Shown: positions 53,901 through 60,836 of the stretch, piece after piece
How the letters are laid out: the number at the start of each line of letters is the position of its first letter
Numbering within the stretch: the first letter of the stretch is position 1
NCBI GenBank assembly: GCA_002633005.1
Contig: NMRA01000295.1
Span: 374,240-438,239 of the forward strand
Origin: Phoronis australis
Lineage: Eukaryota; Phoronida; Phoronidae
Length of the DNA stretch: 64,000 bases
Direction of reading: 5' to 3'
Translations under genes and position numbers: made by a program
The notes under the pieces: model-generated
Databases searched by the model: none
What the model was told of the DNA's origin: nothing
The model's input: only the letters and a program-made list of their open reading frames with translations

Positions 53901-56900
53901 TATTAGTACTTATTGTATCGATGTGCGACATTGATTTACTGTTCTTTTTCATACTGTATTGGAAATTATCAGAATCAGTTACACTTCTTCAGTGGTTTTG
54001 AATACTACTTTCTTGCTCGGGAACAGAAATTTTTAGGAGGCTGTGTTTCGCCAAAGTTGTCATAATCTTCCAAAATACGTCACACTACGAAACCAAAAAT
54101 TAGAGCAAGTGGTGCGTGCGCGTGTCATGAGCCCATTGTTTAAGGGCAGCTGGGAGATTGATTTTGAGTGACGTGTGGACATGTTTGATATTTATTTCTG
54201 TGATTTATGGAGTGGCCTGAGACTTGTTTGTGTGACTTAGGGTAAGTTGGAGACTTATTTTGCATCACTAGTGGACCGACTTGAGATTTAATTTTTGTGA
54301 GTGGGTTGGTACCTTATTCATAATTTGTGTTTCATTTCACTCTACATTTAATTAAACCACAGGCATTGTTTTTTTCTTTTGCAGCTCAGCCCATACTCCA
54401 TTGCGCTGAAGACTTTGATTAGTGTGTCGACTGTGATATTATTGGGTTTGATCATGGCATACCACGCCCTCGAAATACAAGTGAGTAGCGGTGCATGAAA
54501 CGAAATCTGGGATGTGTACTCCCGGTAAGGGATATACGGTAACATGGTAGTCACTTTTCAACGAAAATCCCTATGGTTAGGTAAATAATATGCAGGAAAA
54601 CAACGGTGGGGATATATTTCGTTTTTCACGGCAAAACTGTAAAGGCAAATAAGCTATTTCTAGATTTGGTAACTGACTTATTAGGTCTACACTGTAAGTC
54701 TTCGAATTTAAATTATTGTCAGTAACTTCCCCCTTAATCGTCAAACCTTTTGCAAACCCCCTACACATTTCTGCTAAATCCACAAGCGTTACCAACGCTT
54801 TGAGAGATAAATTAATCTATGGCTGAGAGGCAAAGTTTTCTACCCCCATTCACGGGATCCAAACATTCTTCATGAAATAATAGTATTGTATTTATCTAAT
54901 TCATTTTCTCATTACATTGTCACGTATTAAGTTTTCAACGAATTTTGAACCACGTTGTTCTACCCACGCATAGACGCCTAAACTTGGTTTAAGATTTCAC
55001 TTTCTTTTATTATTTACAGTTGTTTGCCATCGATAACTGTGTTGAGGACTGGAGGATTGCTATGTCAGGCAAGCGAATTACACAAATGGTGGTCGAGTTG
55101 ATCGTGTGCGCGCTACATCCGTTTCCGGGTGACTTTACCTTCATATGGACAACTACAAATCGGGTCACGGGAAAGTCTCTCAATACAGACGTCTCATTGG
55201 ACGTGGTCCTTTCCCTACCCATGTTTATTCGTCTCTATCTCATTGGACGGGTGATGCTGTTACATAGTAAACTGTTTACCGATGCCTCGTCGAGGAGCAT
55301 TGGTGCTCTAAACCGAATAAACTTCAACACGCAGTTTGTTCTCAAAGTCCTAATGACAATATGTCCAGGAACTTTGCTATTATTCTTCATGTTATCGTTG
55401 TGGATTGTGGCGAGCTGGTTACTCCGTTTGTGCGAAGGGTAAGTGTGCTAAAACAGTATTTTCATGCAGCCTGAACATCAAACACAGAGGATGATTCGCC
55501 GAAGGCCTTTCGGTGATCCGTAGACCTCACGAAAAATGTCCGCTTATGGAAGGGAAACAATAATTTCAATACCACAGTTCTACACTCCAATGTCCCCGAT
55601 CAACCACTTTAATGGCCACGATTTTGTATGGATAGTCTAGTAAGCTCTGCGAAACACTGGATTGTCACTGGCGTGATCTTGCGGATTACTGCGAGATCTT
55701 CGCCTATACGGAACGCCCTGTGGGGAAGGGAACCGTTTTAGCGCCATTCTTAGGTGAATTACGGTTTTCTGGTTATCCCAGATAAGTTTTCATCTGCAAG
55801 AGGCTTTCGCAACCCCAATCATTTTTTTGCTTACATGCACTTTGTACTGCGTATGCGCATAGTAGTAACATTAGCTGTTTGCATTTCCCTGAGGCAAACG
55901 TGCAGGCTTCGTGGGCTATCGAAGAGTATAGGAGTTCCATTCACCGATTTCAGTTGGATTAAAGGATCGTGGCTCGTTCGTGTCGCCATCTTCGGCGTGT
56001 CTAAAGCGCTAAAAATTTATCGCGTGCGCGGCTAACATTTCTTACCGTCTCATTACGAATGTGCATAGAGTTCTTGAAGGTACCTGCTAAAAATGCTCGA
56101 TGTGTGTAATTCCCTTTTACGTTCCGTCGTGTTGTTACAGTTTTAAAACAATAACCGTCGGGAACTGCAGAAACTGCAGTGATCCAAAGCCACGAATGTT
56201 TCTGCTCATTCACCGCAGCGTCCAAGGTATCATGTACGTACTACGTGTTCTTGTGATCGCCAATTTCAGCCATTAAGTGCTTACCGGCCAGTCCAAACAA
56301 TTGTTAAATTTCAGAAAGCCAATATTTGTAATTATATTTGAAATTAGTAACGGGATTTCCCGTAGATAGGCCCATACGATGAAAGGTCCATGAGCGTTAA
56401 TTCGGAAAACTACGCCCATGGGCGTTTATTTGGTGTAACAAGGTTAGGAGTCATTGTGAAGATAGTGGGGCGTTTATTCGGAAAACTACGCCCATGGGCG
56501 TTTATTTGGTGTAACAAGGTTAGGAGTCATTGTGAAGATAGTGGGGCGTTTATTCGGAAAACTACGCCCATGGGCGTTTATTTGCTGTAACAAGGTCTGG
56601 TGTCATGTGTGGAGATAGGGGGGCGTTTATTCGGAAAGAAAATTTCCCCTTAAATGCCCAATCAGCGTCAAGTTTTAGTCACAAAGATTTGTGTAGCATT
56701 TATCATTTATAAAAACTAACAAGGTGTTGTCGAACTATGCATTTATTAACACACACAGTTTTAAGTAAAAAATGTCAAAGCCAGAAAACCTCTTAATCTA
56801 GCCTTTTGTATGACTTTCCATTTACACGCTCCCTTTTTCCGAATAAACGCCCTGGCGTTCATCTCGTGCTACTAAAACGAGTGAAAATTTTCATTTTCCA

Positions 56901-59900
56901 AATACATGCCCATGGGCTTATTTACGGAAAATCCCGGTATACAATTAATAGGATCGTCGAACCTACAAAAGCATACGGGTCCATGTTCGGAAGTGACGGG
57001 TGTATAATCAATTATAACGCAGGGAATATAATTGACACGAACACTTTTCTAGGATAATCAGAAAAATTTGAATTTCAGCAAAATGGCAGTAAATCAATTA
57101 CCTTCCTCTTAACGCACAGGTACAAACTATATGTCATGTAAACACGTTACTTTCTACAATTCCAGTCTAAATGGTGGTTATATCCACTTTGGATGCCTAC
57201 ACGGCGAAAGTCAAACCGGAATAAAAAACTTCGAGTATAATAGACCAAGGTAGCTGTAGTGAATCGCCCGTTGAAATAATCGATGGACGTCGTGGTGTAG
57301 CGACGAACGTTAACTTGTCGTAGTAAAGCCCCCCCCCCAAAAAAAAACTTGTGCAAAAACAATAGTTTTCATACCTGACGCTGCCTGCCGTTCCAATAAC
57401 AGATTCCAGTCAGTTTAACCCACCTGTAAGTGTATGCCATTCATGAGCGCACCCAGTCTAAAATATGGGGGGCTCGAATTTTTGAAAATGTGGACCTTTT
57501 ACTAAAAAACGGGGTACGTTCAGAGCTATGAAGAGAGCATTCGCCGAATTTTGGTAGTTCATGCCTTTTCAATAGACTTTTGTCTCGCTTTCTTCTTTTT
57601 CTCTGAGGCGGACATTTTTGTCCACTTCGCCAACTGGAGGGTTCATTNCCCCCCCCCCCTAGATGCGCACATGCCATTTTAACTACTGTAAAAGCACCAG
57701 CGTCACAAATTTGTAACTTGCGTCCTCTAAAAGAATTCCGTTTTGAGTGTAAGAAGCGATGAATCGTATGCAAAATTCGAAATTAATATTGCAGTAGGTG
57801 TACACGTAGAACGACACACGTGGTTCGACTTCAATACTTTGCACGAACGTGTTTTAGCAACCCTCTAAAAGGACTGTCTGTAGTGCAGACATGTACAGCA
57901 ATGTGTAAAACGTCGTCATCAAGAATAGACACTGCTCAATGCGAAATTGGCTTAACCTTGTTCATTAACTACAAAAAGAGGCCGAATTTTTGCCAACTTA
58001 ATTTTCTTTGGTTTAATCTCATCTTCACTGTAACACACTAGCGTACCTTGTATCCGAACATGTGGTCTCGTTCTAACAGGATGTGGAATACAGATAGCAA
58101 ATTGAGAAATATATTTTTGTCTTGTAGAAGGCACTTAACCATAACCGTAACGTCTGGAAACGAAAGTTTGTCGACGAACCTCTGCACGCGCCGTACGTCG
58201 TTTCCATTCGGCGGTCAGAGTTTTGATATTGTACAGAGCGTAATACATGTAGATTTGCCCTGTATCCCTGTGGTATATAGAATATTCATAACGTTTGTCC
58301 ATGAACGGTATCAAGAGTAATTGGCCAGTTCGAGTAGTTTTGCGTGTTATGCATTATTGACATGGATGGTAGCTGTAATTGGCACTCGAAAAATATGAGT
58401 CAATGCATTCACTGACATTGATTTCAGACTCATTCTGTGACGTCTCGGCTCATAGATTGTGTTAACTGTCTCCTCATGTCTAGCCGTCTCACTTTTGTTT
58501 TGGGGAAGGGTATAATTTATGTACATATTTGTTGTCTCTTAATATTTAGTTGCCGCCAGATGTGATAAATCTATGCGTGAATTATCGTTCGTTGTTTTCA
58601 TAATTTGCGAATCCAAGTAGAATTTCCTCGCAACTACGACGCAGTAATGTGACGTCCATCGACCTGTTTTCCAAAATACTACAAGTTAATTTATGCCTTT
58701 CAGGAGAATTGTCTCTTATTATTCAAGCCATGAATTTTATGTGAAATTGCTTTAAATGTTTTGGGCATGACTTTTTAGAATTTTGTTTATATTTCGCGAA
58801 TTAACGAGGATCGGGTGGCGCGCAGCCGCTAACCCTACACTCACAGGCAAAACACGCGCATGGATGCGTGTGTAAATCTACAGTACATGACGTGTGCATG
58901 ACGTTCATGTGATGGCGTTCCGACGTGAAATAATTGAGATGTTATTCGGATGACATACAATGATTAATTCATCCGTTTTCCTTTTGCAGTCCTCACGACA
59001 TCAAACACGCTAACTTCCTTAACTCTATGTGGATGATCGCCATAACCTTCTTGTCTATTGGTTATGGTGACATAGTACCCAACACCTACTGCGGTCGAGG
59101 CATTGCTTTCAGTGTCGGAGTAATGGTCAGTGCACTATTTTCACCCATTTGCTTCAGTCCAAACGACTAGTTTGTATTATTTACGGTAAATCATCTTCAT
59201 TTACGCACTTTTTCCGTATTCTGGCACACATAAAATTCTCTCAACTAAGTTTCCAATACAAGTTGACTACGACAAATTTTAGTCCTTGAAATTCCTATAT
59301 CTGACTTTTAATGTGACAATAGCGTACATGTATTTATCCACTCTACTAATTTGCAGGCTTGGAACACATTCTGTTCAGTGCCGCTCAAAGAATTTTCAAA
59401 ACGTACAATTAACGGAATTCATCTACTTAACTCAATGAGAGAAGTAGTTTTGTAAAGTAAAAAACAGAAAACGAATGCAAATTTCCATCAATTAAACGAG
59501 ATGAAAATAATTAACTGATGCTATGATACAAACTTTTGTTTTTATTTGACATAATGGCTATTATTATGAACTGTTATACAGCATATAGTTTCAATCATCC
59601 ATGTTATATCTGTCTTTGCAGGGTGCTGGTTGCACTGCTCTAGTTGTAGCAGTTTTTACGCGAAAACTGGAATTGTCGCGAGCGGAAAAACATGTCCACA
59701 ATTTCATGATGGACACGCAGCTAACCAAAAAGGTTTGTTTGTCCACTTGACGTTTTCCGTGAATTTTACAAGAAAAGATTACATCATAGCGCTCATGTGA
59801 AATTATGATAAATAAGTTAAACAAGATAACATAAAGTCGCCAATATTTTTATCAATTTCCTGGATTCCGTCTCCAAAGTTACACAATCATTCTGACATTG

Positions 59901-60836
59901 CATCTAAACCCCTCGCGTTGGTGAATCTGGAATTTCCGCTGTTTTACCAGCGGGAGTCGTGTCTAACGTTAGAAAACGGATGGATGCAAACGCTAAATTC
60001 TACGATCAATCTTTGAAAAACACATGCACGATCCCGCTTTGAAGTCTTAGAAGCTTTTGATTTAATTTCTTAGCAAATATTAAATTTTACCTCTTCATTC
60101 CTTCAGCTCAAGAATGCGGCTGCGAACGTCTTACGCGAAACCTGGCTTATTTATAAATATACGCGATTAGTCAAGCGGGTCAACGCCAGCAAAGTTCGGA
60201 CACATCAGAGGAAGTTTCTGCAAGCTATACACAGGTGCGTATTTTGAAACCTCCAACGTCAGATTTATGTGTGCGTTTATTGTTTTTGGAAAATACTGTT
60301 TTTTTATTTTGGGTCTAAAAGTCAGTATATCACTTTCAAAAAGATCTACTTTACAACAAATGTTAGGACCGCTAAAATGTAATTCATTGGTGTGCTGGCA
60401 AACTCAAAATAATGCACGTGGCTCGAATCGATCTCGTACAAATATCTCAACAGACTTTGAAGTGGTGATTACTAGAAAGACCTGTCGTAATTAAGATAGG
60501 GTAGGTTAAGGCATGTCGTAATTAGGATAAGATTGGTTAAGACTTGTCGTAATTAGGATAAGATAGGATAAGCAATTGTTACCCATATTTGGTGAAACAA
60601 AAATATAAATAATGTTATTTTGACTATGGTAGGTAATGGCTGGGATTGATCATGAACGTGAAAGTCACTGAAAAGTAAAAATATACAAACAAATGTATGT
60701 ACAATGAGTTCTTTGTGTTAATTTTCGAGCGGTTAAGACTTGTTTGTTGTTTCGCCTTTCTTGCAGTCTCAGAGACATAAAAGTTTACCAGCGAAAACTG
60801 AATGACAATGCCAACACGTTAGTCGACATGGCGAAG
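10955..60836 (+). CDS. SK: SK/KCNN small-conductance Ca2+-activated K+ channel, 3'-incomplete gene (7 exons)
   Basis: This is the gene-level entry; the coding sequence is the join of 10955-11938, 54385-54480, 55020-55438, 58990-59125, 59622-59732, 60107-60234 and 60767-60836. The join is 1944 nt (648 codons), in frame throughout, and every intron is GT-AG. The product is a voltage-independent plasma-membrane K+ channel subunit that forms tetramers and is opened by Ca2+ through constitutively bound calmodulin; this role is established for the family. Seen directly are S1 (about 302-320), S2 (338-357), S3 (380-393), S4 (421-441), S5 (466-495), the filter SIGYGD (522-527), S6 (about 536-558) and the calmodulin-binding domain (about 563-648). 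The C-terminal coiled coil, which in vertebrate and fly SK follows directly after the equivalent of VDMAK, is absent from the window. The gene therefore continues beyond 64000. I cannot assign it to one vertebrate paralogue (KCNN1, 2 or 3); an invertebrate single-copy SK orthologue is the likeliest reading. Confidence 0.95.
13473..13671 (+). repeat. 199-bp direct repeat, left copy
   Basis: The segment starts ATTGAGTCGAGTGGCCAGAA and ends GTGCGCCTATTT. It recurs at 13744-13942 with no difference that I can see, immediately after the single N at 13743. Identity in otherwise degenerate DNA suggests duplicated contig ends or a very recent tandem duplication. Confidence 0.95.
13694..13735. repeat. 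Perfect 13-bp inverted repeat (hairpin) between the duplicated blocks
   Basis: AGACCGCCCCGAG (13694-13706) and CTCGGGGCGGTCT (13723-13735) are perfect reverse complements around a 16-nt loop. The GC content is far above the neighbourhood. Its place next to the N makes a library or assembly artefact a serious alternative. Confidence 0.85.
13744..13942 (+). repeat. 199-bp direct repeat, right copy
   Basis: This is the same 199 bp as 13473-13671, offset by 271 bp and beginning one base after the N. Only this copy continues into the downstream sequence (TGTATATGAGGCG); the left copy diverges into the hairpin-bearing segment 13672-13742. Confidence 0.95.
15190..15890 (+). repeat. Diverged tandem duplication, two ~280-bp units
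   Basis: Segments about 15194-15440 and 15585-15880 share, in order, CAGAAGAAAAT, CCTAA/CCTAT, a CAGATGACCTCAAAATTTGG-like block (CAAATGACTTCAAAGTTTGG in the second), TGACCT...CTGATTGG, CTTAGAAAATGAAAG-like sequence, and TTTGAAACTAGGACAAATGA-like sequence. The small open frames here are incidental. Confidence 0.55.
16425..16567 (+). mobile_element. MITE family A, copy 1
   Basis: This ~143-bp copy shares its whole length with those at 23601-23752 and (inverted) 36451-36606. It runs from ACGCTAGGACCTAGCTAAAA, through the shared core TACACGGCAATATCTCACGT, to a right end TAGCGAGGTCCTA...TACTGAACGGGAGGCTGG. The left outer terminus (the GTTCAGTA part) is missing or diverged here. There is no coding capacity, so it is a non-autonomous DNA element. 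Confidence 0.75.
16743..16925 (+). repeat. Dispersed repeat family C, copy 1
   Basis: The copy shares TTCTCATTCATAGCATGTTC, ACAAGTACAAG, TGAACC, a TTCTAGGCAGTGCAA block and CTGCTGTAACT-type sequence, in order, with 22346-22512. Identity is moderate and there is no coding capacity. Confidence 0.65.
17331..17881. mobile_element. ~551-bp inverted-repeat element
   Basis: The left end ATGCACTTGATTGG (17331) is matched, inverted, by CAATCAAGTGCAT at 17869-17881. Further subterminal blocks recur inverted: CCGTTTACTGACAC on the left against CCGTTTAGACATC on the right, AAAGTTGACACGGATCAGCT against a partly matching stretch, and GTGTAAACGG. There is no coding potential. Similarity between arms is imperfect, so the boundaries are approximate. 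Confidence 0.5.
22346..22512 (+). repeat. Dispersed repeat family C, copy 2
   Basis: This is the diverged partner of 16743-16925, in the same orientation, with the blocks TTCTCATTCACAGCGTGTTC, ACAAATACAAGC and TTCTAGGCGGTGCAAATCGA. Confidence 0.65.
23601..23752 (+). mobile_element. MITE family A, copy 2
   Basis: This copy is full length. The left end reads GTGTTCATTAACGCTAGGAC followed by a duplicated CTACGCTATGACCTAGC block. The core TACACGGCAATATCTCACGT is identical to copy 1, and the right end reads TAGCGAGGTCCTAGCGTTAC then TGAACGGGAG. Left and right ends are inverted repeats of about 25-30 bp (GTTCAGTAACGCTAGGACCT type). Confidence 0.8.
25142..25205 (-). repeat. Dispersed repeat family D
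   Basis: GGCTTGCGTGGCCTTGTGTT then TTCGCTAGTTTCTTGCGTCT and ACGTAACGCAG align with the copy at 41697-41759 in the same orientation. Confidence 0.5.
27105..27165. repeat. 24-bp near-perfect hairpin
   Basis: The left arm TTGCCTCGATGACACTTCGA then CTAA (27105-27128) pairs with 27142-27165 at all but two positions, leaving a 13-nt loop. No flanking pairing was found. It may be the fold-back remnant of a small transposon; the stem is short for a microRNA precursor. Confidence 0.8.
28684..28732 (+). repeat. 24-bp tandem repeat, 2 copies
   Basis: Two adjacent units contain CATAAACGTCTCCAGCGTTT or a one-base variant of it. Confidence 0.8.
31194..31275 (+). repeat. (CA)n(CG)n(CA)n dinucleotide repeat
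   Basis: About 80 bp of alternating purine-pyrimidine sequence, with a CGCGCGCGCGCG core flanked by CA runs. The type is prone to Z-DNA formation and length polymorphism. Confidence 0.95.
34692..34783 (+). repeat. 60-bp-spaced direct repeat
   Basis: TCCGAGCCACTGGCCGGGAT then AAC (34701-34723) recurs at 34761-34783 with one mismatch. The preceding TGATC is repeated as well, giving a 60-bp period. Confidence 0.8.
35608..35684. repeat. Palindromic GC-rich repeat family B, copy 1
   Basis: The copy has the form CATCGGCGGCGCACCATAGG ... CTATAGCCCCC ... CTTTTTTCAGCGCTGCGCCG then TCCATGG. The ends are near-inverted repeats (GGCGGCGCA / TGCGCCGTCC). It closely matches 51294-51364. A long C run (35645-35657) lies in the middle. 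Confidence 0.75.
35693..35747. repeat. Palindromic repeat family B, shorter adjacent copy
   Basis: It starts GGCGGTGCAACACAGGGGGG and ends ACAGTGCTGCGCCGCCCGTG, with a shortened centre. It directly follows copy 1 in the same orientation. Confidence 0.6.
36451..36606 (-). mobile_element. MITE family A, copy 3 (inverted)
   Basis: This is the best-preserved termini of the family. The + strand starts CCCGTTCAGTAACGCTAGGA and ends TCCTAGCGTCTACTGAACGC. Reverse-complemented, it aligns along its length with copies 1 and 2, including the duplicated CCTAGCGTAGGTCCTAGCG subterminal block shared with copy 2 and the GCAATATCTCAC core. Confidence 0.8.
37238..37283 (-). ncRNA. Minimal hammerhead ribozyme motif (Penelope-type)
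   Basis: On the - strand, 5' to 3': stem I ACTT (37283-37280), core CUGAGGA (37279-37273), one extra U (37272), stem II GGUGU / ACACC (37271-37267 and 37056+196 to 37252, i.e. 37256-37252) closing a 10-nt loop (37266-37257), core GAAA (37251-37248), palindromic CAUG (37247-37244), UC with predicted cleavage after the base at 37242, then AAGT (37241-37238) closing stem I. All invariant core blocks (CUGANGA, GAAA, UH) are present. A self-complementary 4-nt stem III fits the dimeric minimal hammerheads reported in metazoan Penelope-like terminal repeats. It lies about 80 nt downstream of the GIY-YIG stop in the same sense, as expected. The extra U before stem II departs from the textbook core, so activity is uncertain. 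Confidence 0.75.
37361..38000 (-). pseudogene. Penelope-like retroelement relic: RT C-terminal linker and GIY-YIG endonuclease
   Basis: Reading the - strand from 38000, an open frame gives [16 protein letters not shown], then [19 protein letters not shown] and a block with YFKIPYVGF, ending at a stop at 37695. This resembles the reverse-transcriptase thumb/linker region of Penelope-like elements. A one-base shift near 37690 resumes as [20 protein letters not shown], and continues with [20 protein letters not shown] and a His-rich [13 protein letters not shown]. That is a GIY-YIG nuclease with the Cys and His motifs seen in endonuclease-bearing Penelope elements. The catalytic RT core (fingers and palm) is missing and an in-frame stop lies just upstream at 38001-38003, so the copy is 5'-truncated and frameshifted. 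It sits antisense inside SK intron 1 and is very likely inactive. Confidence 0.85.
40600..40698 (+). repeat. 39-bp tandem repeat, about 2.5 copies
   Basis: AAAGTTGAACTTTAAATCTT recurs at 40600 (one mismatch), 40639 and 40678, joined by ACTAACTACCAATTACMGC. The period is exactly 39 bp. Confidence 0.9.
41697..41759 (-). repeat. Dispersed repeat family D
   Basis: The + strand reads CAATCTCACAAAGCCTTACG, TGATCTTGCGTTTTCGTGAG, TTTCTCGTGTCTATGGAACG. Related, more diverged stretches lie at 25142-25205 (-), 21725-21770 (+), 48785-48833 (-) and 55640-55720 (-). A nearby GTCTATGGAACACAG at 41627 repeats its edge directly. Confidence 0.5.
42569..42757 (+). other. Orphan coding-like open segment (unassigned)
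   Basis: An acceptor-like CATTATGAACACAG precedes an open frame with protein-like composition and elevated third-position GC. It encodes [20 protein letters not shown], then a stretch with [20 protein letters not shown], and ends [15 protein letters not shown] and a stop at 42755-42757. I do not recognise a family. It could be a terminal exon of a nested gene, a captured exon inside a mobile element, or chance. Confidence 0.2.
42994..44290 (+). repeat. Degenerate repeat array around GAGAGCGCTCGGAGGAACGA
   Basis: Units start at 42994, 43217, 43408 and (more diverged) 44175. Recurring parts are AGCGCTCGGAGGAACGACAC, TTGGCGAAATTACG, GAAAACAGGACGA, a (GAT/GAC)-rich stretch with ATGAACAACA, CAGTCTTGTTCA, and GACGTCCTAGCGAAAAATG followed by AAAGCCCGTTCAAAACTCTA. 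Spacing between the second and third starts is 191 bp. Segment 44035-44160 repeats 43290-43400. No protein is encoded; the GAC/GAT stretches are low complexity. Confidence 0.75.
51294..51364. repeat. Palindromic GC-rich repeat family B, copy at 51.3 kb
   Basis: This 71-bp copy begins CATGGGCGGCGCACCATAGG and ends GCTGCCCCGCCCATG, with inverted ends about 13 bp long. The interior GGGGGCTATAGCTCCCC and CTTTTTTCAGGGCTG match the copy at 35608-35684. A more diverged possible copy lies at about 50425-50480. Confidence 0.75.
54150..54325 (+). repeat. Degenerate tandem repeat just upstream of SK exon 2
   Basis: A loose ~50-bp period carries GGAC.TG...TGAGACTTATTT...TGTGA variants (GAGATTGATTTTGAGTGA, GAGACTTGTTTGTGTGACTT, GAGACTTATTTTGCATCACT, GAGATTTAATTTTTGTGAGT). 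It ends about 60 bp before the exon 2 acceptor. Confidence 0.55.
54385..54480 (+). CDS. SK: SK channel exon 2: S2 transmembrane segment
   Basis: This 96-nt, 32-codon exon (residues 329-360) is phase 0 at both ends. The acceptor is a strong T-rich tract ending TTTTGCAG at 54384, and the donor is CAA followed by GTGAGT. It encodes [20 protein letters not shown] and on to the characteristic AYHALEIQ, the near-invariant SK S2 signature with the short extracellular S1-S2 connection. It lies 42.4 kb downstream of exon 1, so the link is by homology and phase, not proximity. Confidence 0.95.
54481..55019 (+). other. SK: SK intron 2 (539 bp)
   Basis: GTGAGT donor and TTATTTACAG acceptor, phase 0. No repeat or other feature was noticed inside. 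Confidence 0.9.
55020..55438 (+). CDS. SK: SK channel exon 3: S3, S4, S4-S5 linker and S5
   Basis: This 419-nt exon encodes residues 361-499 plus two bases of codon 500. The acceptor is TTATTTACAG and the donor GTAAGT at 55439. It contains the S2-S3 linker ([14 protein letters not shown]), S3 with [12 protein letters not shown] (386-397), an extracellular S3-S4 loop, S4 ([20 protein letters not shown]), the highly conserved S4-S5 linker ([20 protein letters not shown], 442-461) and S5 (about 466-495). S4 has only two arginines (R431, R437), consistent with the voltage-independent gating known for SK channels. The S3-S4 loop (about 398-420) is shorter than in vertebrate SK2 and has different residues. 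Confidence 0.96.
56350..56937. mobile_element. 588-bp TA-flanked inverted-repeat element in SK intron 3
   Basis: The left terminus ACGGGATTTCCCGTAGATAG then GCCCAT is matched, inverted, by the right terminus, whose reverse complement is CCGGGATTTTCCGTAAATAA then GCCCAT. Both ends are flanked by TA (56348-56349 and 56938-56939), a likely target-site duplication. The interior holds the 76-bp tandem array listed separately and inverted fragments of it (for example CCGAATAAACGCC near 56840). There is no transposase, so it is non-autonomous. Confidence 0.75.
56395..56636 (+). repeat. 76-bp tandem repeat, about 3.2 copies
   Basis: TTCGGAAAACTACGCCCATG recurs at 56401, 56477 and 56553, and a partial copy starts at 56630. 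The first three units are almost identical and contain the palindrome CGCCCATGGGCG. The third unit's tail diverges (GGTCTGGTGTCATGTG). The array lies inside the 588-bp inverted-repeat element, so internal amplification is the simplest origin. Confidence 0.9.
58990..59125 (+). CDS. SK: SK channel exon 4: pore helix, selectivity filter and start of S6
   Basis: This 136-nt exon completes codon 500 (GG|T, Gly) and encodes 501-545, ending in phase 0 at ATG before GTCAGT. It carries the outer-pore turret ([14 protein letters not shown]), the pore helix, the K+ selectivity filter [16 protein letters not shown] (522-537) and the start of S6. The turret retains a His-Asp pair (502-503) at the place where a histidine contributes to apamin block in vertebrate SK2 (family knowledge). 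The acceptor follows a TTTTCCTTTTGCAG tract. Confidence 0.96.
59126..59621 (+). other. SK: SK intron 4 (496 bp)
   Basis: GTCAGT donor and TCTTTGCAG acceptor, phase 0, interrupting S6 between Met545 and Gly546. Nothing else was noticed. Confidence 0.9.
59622..59732 (+). CDS. SK: SK channel exon 5: end of S6 and start of calmodulin-binding domain
   Basis: This 111-nt, 37-codon exon (residues 546-582) is phase 0 at both ends, with acceptor TCTTTGCAG and donor GTTTGT. It encodes [18 protein letters not shown], the cytoplasmic half of S6 that forms the gate, then [19 protein letters not shown], the start of the calmodulin-binding domain. The sequence is almost the family consensus. A Phe-Thr pair (557-558) replaces the more common small or hydrophobic pair after VAV. 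Confidence 0.95.
59733..60106 (+). other. SK: SK intron 5 (374 bp)
   Basis: GTTTGT donor and TTCCTTCAG acceptor, phase 0. No internal feature was noticed. Confidence 0.9.
60107..60234 (+). CDS. SK: SK channel exon 6: calmodulin-binding domain core
   Basis: This 128-nt exon encodes residues 583-624 plus two bases of codon 625. The acceptor is CATTCCTTCAG and the donor GTGCGT. It encodes [40 protein letters not shown] and the following IH. This is the conserved helical region contacted by calmodulin in SK structures and the basis of Ca2+ gating. Only a few positions differ from vertebrate SK2 (for example NASKVRTH, where vertebrates have NHAKVRKH). Confidence 0.95.
60235..60766 (+). other. SK: SK intron 6 (532 bp)
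   Basis: GTGCGT donor and TTTCTTGCAG acceptor, splitting the Ser625 codon after two bases. It contains the 31-bp tandem repeat at 60483-60573. Confidence 0.9.
60483..60573 (+). repeat. 31-bp tandem repeat in SK intron 6
   Basis: TGTCGTAATTAGGATAAGAT-type units start at 60483, 60514 and 60545. The intron lies between calmodulin-binding-domain exons 6 and 7. Confidence 0.85.
60767..60836 (+). CDS. SK: SK channel exon 7: second helix of calmodulin-binding domain
   Basis: This 70-nt exon completes codon 625 (AG|T, Ser) and encodes residues 626-648, [20 protein letters not shown] then DMAK. The acceptor is TTTCTTGCAG and the donor AAGGTAAGC. The end is phase 0, matching the exon boundary after the equivalent of VDLAK in vertebrate KCNN genes. 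The following coiled-coil exon (expected to begin near Thr-Gln-Asn) was not found before 64000. Confidence 0.93.

Larger units (their letters stand above)
11939..54384 (+). other. SK: SK intron 1 (42.4 kb)
   Basis: The donor is AAG|GTAAGC and the acceptor TTTTTTTCTTTTGCAG|CTC. It separates S1 from S2 and is phase 0. It contains MITE family A copies, the 551-bp element, families B, C and D, the Penelope relic with hammerhead, the degenerate array at 42994-44290, several short tandem repeats and the orphan segment at 42569-42757. In the remaining stretches over 300 bp (11939-13470, 13945-15190, 17885-21720, 23755-25140, 25210-27100, 27170-28680, 28735-31190, 31280-34690, 34785-35600, 38005-40600, 44290-50420, 51365-54150) I see no gene or convincing RNA. 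Confidence 0.9.
55439..58989 (+). other. SK: SK intron 3 (3551 bp)
   Basis: GTAAGT donor and CCTTTTGCAG acceptor, splitting the Gly500 codon after two bases. It holds the 588-bp inverted-repeat element (56350-56937), a possible diverged family D fragment (55640-55720) and C-rich runs near 57331 and 57649 beside an N. No other gene is seen. Confidence 0.9.
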
